This document shows positions 62,725 to 64,000 of a DNA stretch of 64,000 nucleotides, piece by piece. Within the stretch, counting starts at the first letter, position 1. Each line of letters begins with the position of its first letter. A program made the position numbers and the translations under genes. Source of the stretch: PNNG01 sp964577055 (lineage in GTDB: Bacteria > Bacteroidota > Bacteroidia > UBA7662); contig CAZNWC010000004.1 in assembly GCA_964577055.1 (NCBI GenBank), forward strand, positions 180,629 to 244,628, read 5' to 3'. The notes under the pieces were generated by a model. That model searched no databases and was not told where the DNA came from. It saw only the letters and a list, made by a program, of their open reading frames with translations.

Positions 62725-62947
62725 GAAAGACAAAAATAAACCCCAGCTCGATCCACGCCTCGATGGTTTTAACATCACCATCAATGCTTTTGGTGAAATC
62801 AAAAGCACCATGGACATCCGTGAAATCAATGCCTTTTTAGACGAAACAGTGGCCGATAAAAAGTTGGTTGACCGCGACGACCACGTGAACAAGACGCTCA
62901 AAGACGAGTACGACGCCAAAAAGGAAGAACAGCAAAAGAAAAAATAA
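62717..62947 (+). CDS. Small charged cytoplasmic protein of unknown function
   Basis: A 76-residue protein with a basic N-terminus (MAKKDKNKPQLDPRLDGF), a middle INAFGEIKSTMDIREINAFL and a Lys-rich end. Half its residues are charged, with no membrane segment or signal. Its start overlaps gltX by 8 nt and it ends 4 nt before the next ATG, so it is in the gltX operon. The pattern GFxITINxFGEI looks conserved rather than random, but I know no function. Confidence 0.7.
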   Translation: MAKKDKNKPQLDPRLDGFNITINAFGEIKSTMDIREINAFLDETVADKKLVDRDDHVNKTLKDEYDAKKEEQQKKK

Positions 62948-62951
62948 GCCC

Positions 62952-63728
62952 ATGGCCTACGAAAACATTCTTTACGCGGTAGAAGGCGGCATTGCCACCA
63001 TTACCATCAACCGTCCTGACAAACTCAATGCCCTCAACCGCCTGACCTTGGCCGAAATTGATAGTGCCATGGCTGAGGCCAGTGCCGACGATGTTGTGAC
63101 CGGCATTTTGCTTACAGGTTCGGGCGAAAAGGCCTTTGCTGCCGGGGCCGACATCAGCGAGTTTGCTGATTTTGACGAAGAGCAAGGTACCGAATTGTCG
63201 GCAGCGGGTCATGCCATTTTCAACGGCATCGAAAATTGCGAAAAGCCGGTGATTGCCTTGGTGAACGGATTTGCTTTGGGTGGTGGCTGCGAATTGGCCA
63301 TGGCTTGCCACATGCGCATTGCTTCGGGTAATGCTCGATTTGGGCAGCCAGAAGTGAATTTGGGTCTCATTCCCGGTTATGCGGGCACCCAGCGTTTGGT
63401 GCAATTGGTAGGCAAGGCCAAGGCGTTGGAGTTGTTGCTCACAGGCGATGCCATCAAGGCCGACGAAGCACATCGTTTGGGTTTGGTGAACCACGTGGTA
63501 GAAAATGTAGCCGACTTGCGTGCCAAGGGCCTCGAAATCTTGAACAAAATTGCCACCAAAGGTCCGGTTGCCGTTGCCCACTGTATTGCTTTGGTGAACG
63601 ACTACTACGACATGGAAGAGAACGGCTTCGAAAACGAAATCGAAACCTTCGGATCGCTTTTCCAAACCCCTGAATTCAAAGAAGGAACCCAGGCGTTTTT
63701 GGAGAAGCGGGCGCCGAAATTCCGTTAA
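62952..63728 (+). CDS. Enoyl-CoA hydratase/isomerase family protein
   Basis: A 258-residue crotonase-fold enzyme that probably hydrates enoyl-CoA in fatty acid or butanoate metabolism. Key segments: INRPDKLNALNRLTLAEI, EKAFAAGADISEFADF (oxyanion loop), NGFALGGGCELAMACHMRIA and FGQPEVNLGLIPGYAGTQRL with the catalytic Glu. Both catalytic Glu positions of hydratases (ELAMAC and PEVNLG) are present. It follows the small gene by 4 nt. Confidence 0.93.
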   Translation: MAYENILYAVEGGIATITINRPDKLNALNRLTLAEIDSAMAEASADDVVTGILLTGSGEKAFAAGADISEFADFDEEQGTELSAAGHAIFNGIENCEKPVIALVNGFALGGGCELAMACHMRIASGNARFGQPEVNLGLIPGYAGTQRLVQLVGKAKALELLLTGDAIKADEAHRLGLVNHVVENVADLRAKGLEILNKIATKGPVAVAHCIALVNDYYDMEENGFENEIETFGSLFQTPEFKEGTQAFLEKRAPKFR

Positions 63729-63842
63729 AACACAGGGGTCACGGAGATTTTTTTTGCTCAAGCTTTAACTTTCTCCGTGCTCTCCGTCTCCTCTGCGTTT
63801 CTTTTTTTTGAACCTTGAACTTTAAACTTTGAACCCCCTGAG
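63729..63842. repeat. Short intergenic region with repeat-like sequence
   Basis: CACGGAGA (63740-63747) and TCTCCGTG (63772-63779) form an inverted repeat, followed by a CTCCGT-rich segment and by four near-identical 7-mers (TTGAACC, TTGAACT, TTAAACT, TTGAACC) at about 63812-63836. Such segments resemble dispersed repeats seen in Bacteroidota. A related stretch occurs near 14592. Confidence 0.5.
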
Positions 63843-64000
63843 ATGAGTTACCGCATAGAAAAAGACACCATGGGCGAGGTACAGGTACCTGCCGACAAGT
63901 ACTGGGGCGCACAAACCGAGCGCTCGCGCAACAATTTTAAGATTGGTCCCGAGGCCAGCATGCCCAAAGAAATCATCCGTGCTTTTGCTTATTTGAAGAA
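63843..64000 (+). CDS. fumC: Class II fumarate hydratase, N-terminal part
   Basis: The first 52 codons are in the window: MSYRIEKDTMGEVQVPADKY then WGAQTERSRNNFKIG, the standard N-terminus of class II fumarases. It hydrates fumarate to malate in the citric acid cycle. The rest lies beyond the right edge. Confidence 0.93.
   Translation, partial: MSYRIEKDTMGEVQVPADKYWGAQTERSRNNFKIGPEASMPKEIIRAFAYLK

Noticed and set aside
1..64000. tRNA or rRNA genes, CRISPR arrays, insertion sequences, integrases, restriction or toxin-antitoxin systems
   Set aside because: None recognised by reading the sequence; a tRNA scan or CRISPR search was not possible, so a missed tRNA cannot be fully excluded.

Overview
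The window is a gene-dense chromosomal segment of a member of the Bacteroidota, probably a flavobacterium-like or sphingobacterium-like lineage with roughly balanced base composition. The evidence is a TonB-dependent receptor with a carboxypeptidase-like N-terminal domain, a type IX secretion C-terminal sorting domain, a DUF4270 lipoprotein next to glmS, a murF-alr fusion, a bacterial mevalonate cluster followed by a UbiA prenyltransferase, a CrtY-type lycopene cyclase, and promoter elements of the TAnnTTTG (-7) type. Both window edges cut genes: a secreted esterase on the left and fumC on the right. I saw no rRNA, tRNA, CRISPR array, insertion sequence or prophage module.

Layout. 1-4.1 kb: TonB-dependent receptor and secreted esterase, one minus-strand unit. 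4.2-8.1 kb: penicillin-acylase-family hydrolase, small membrane protein and lycopene cyclase. 8.1-8.7 kb: first ORF6N-domain gene. 8.7-12.8 kb: the translation block rplM-rpsI-rpsB-tsf and pyrH-frr. 12.8-22.3 kb: mixed small units (AlbA-domain regulator with an alkyltransferase-like protein, TrpF-like protein, trmB, Rrf2 regulator, pdxJ, UvrD-like helicase, EEP nuclease, MATE pump, second ORF6N gene, thiamine pyrophosphokinase). 22.4-27.6 kb: mevalonate pathway operon. 27.7-29.4 kb: two universal stress proteins. 29.5-34.1 kb: mfd and a TlpA-like lipoprotein. 34.2-39.8 kb: sigma-54 response regulator, family 2 glycosyltransferase and hybrid histidine kinase. 39.8-46.7 kb: a structured non-coding stretch, rmuC, a type IX cargo protein, rfaE2-like gene, flippase-like gene, panD and panC. 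46.7-52.9 kb: starch-synthase-like protein, DUF4270 lipoprotein, glmS, pth, rplY/ctc and prs. 53-54.1 kb: a decayed SDR gene and a TetR regulator. 54.2-58.8 kb: LytTR regulator, MFS transporter and murF-alr. 58.8-64 kb: DMT transporter, an outer-membrane protein pair, gltX, a small protein, an enoyl-CoA hydratase and the start of fumC.

How genes work together. HMG-CoA reductase, two GHMP kinases, diphosphomevalonate decarboxylase and the UbiA enzyme make isoprenoid precursors and attach prenyl chains; lycopene cyclase elsewhere in the window uses the same precursors for carotenoids. GlmS and MurF-Alr feed cell-wall synthesis. PanC and PanD feed coenzyme A. Mfd, RmuC, the UvrD-like helicase and the alkyltransferase-like protein are DNA maintenance functions.

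The strongest unexplained signal is shared by the two ORF6N genes, 12.8 kb apart. Each carries, exactly 195 nt after its start codon and in the same codon phase, a perfect 31-nt palindrome (14-bp arms, 3-nt loop). The palindromes have different base sequences. Each gene also carries two direct repeats with a TGCGC core, exactly 21 bp apart, the second core exactly 49 nt before the start codon. The repeats differ between genes in the same four positions in both copies. This covariation points to gene-specific recognition sites, one of them embedded in the DNA-binding domain's own coding sequence.
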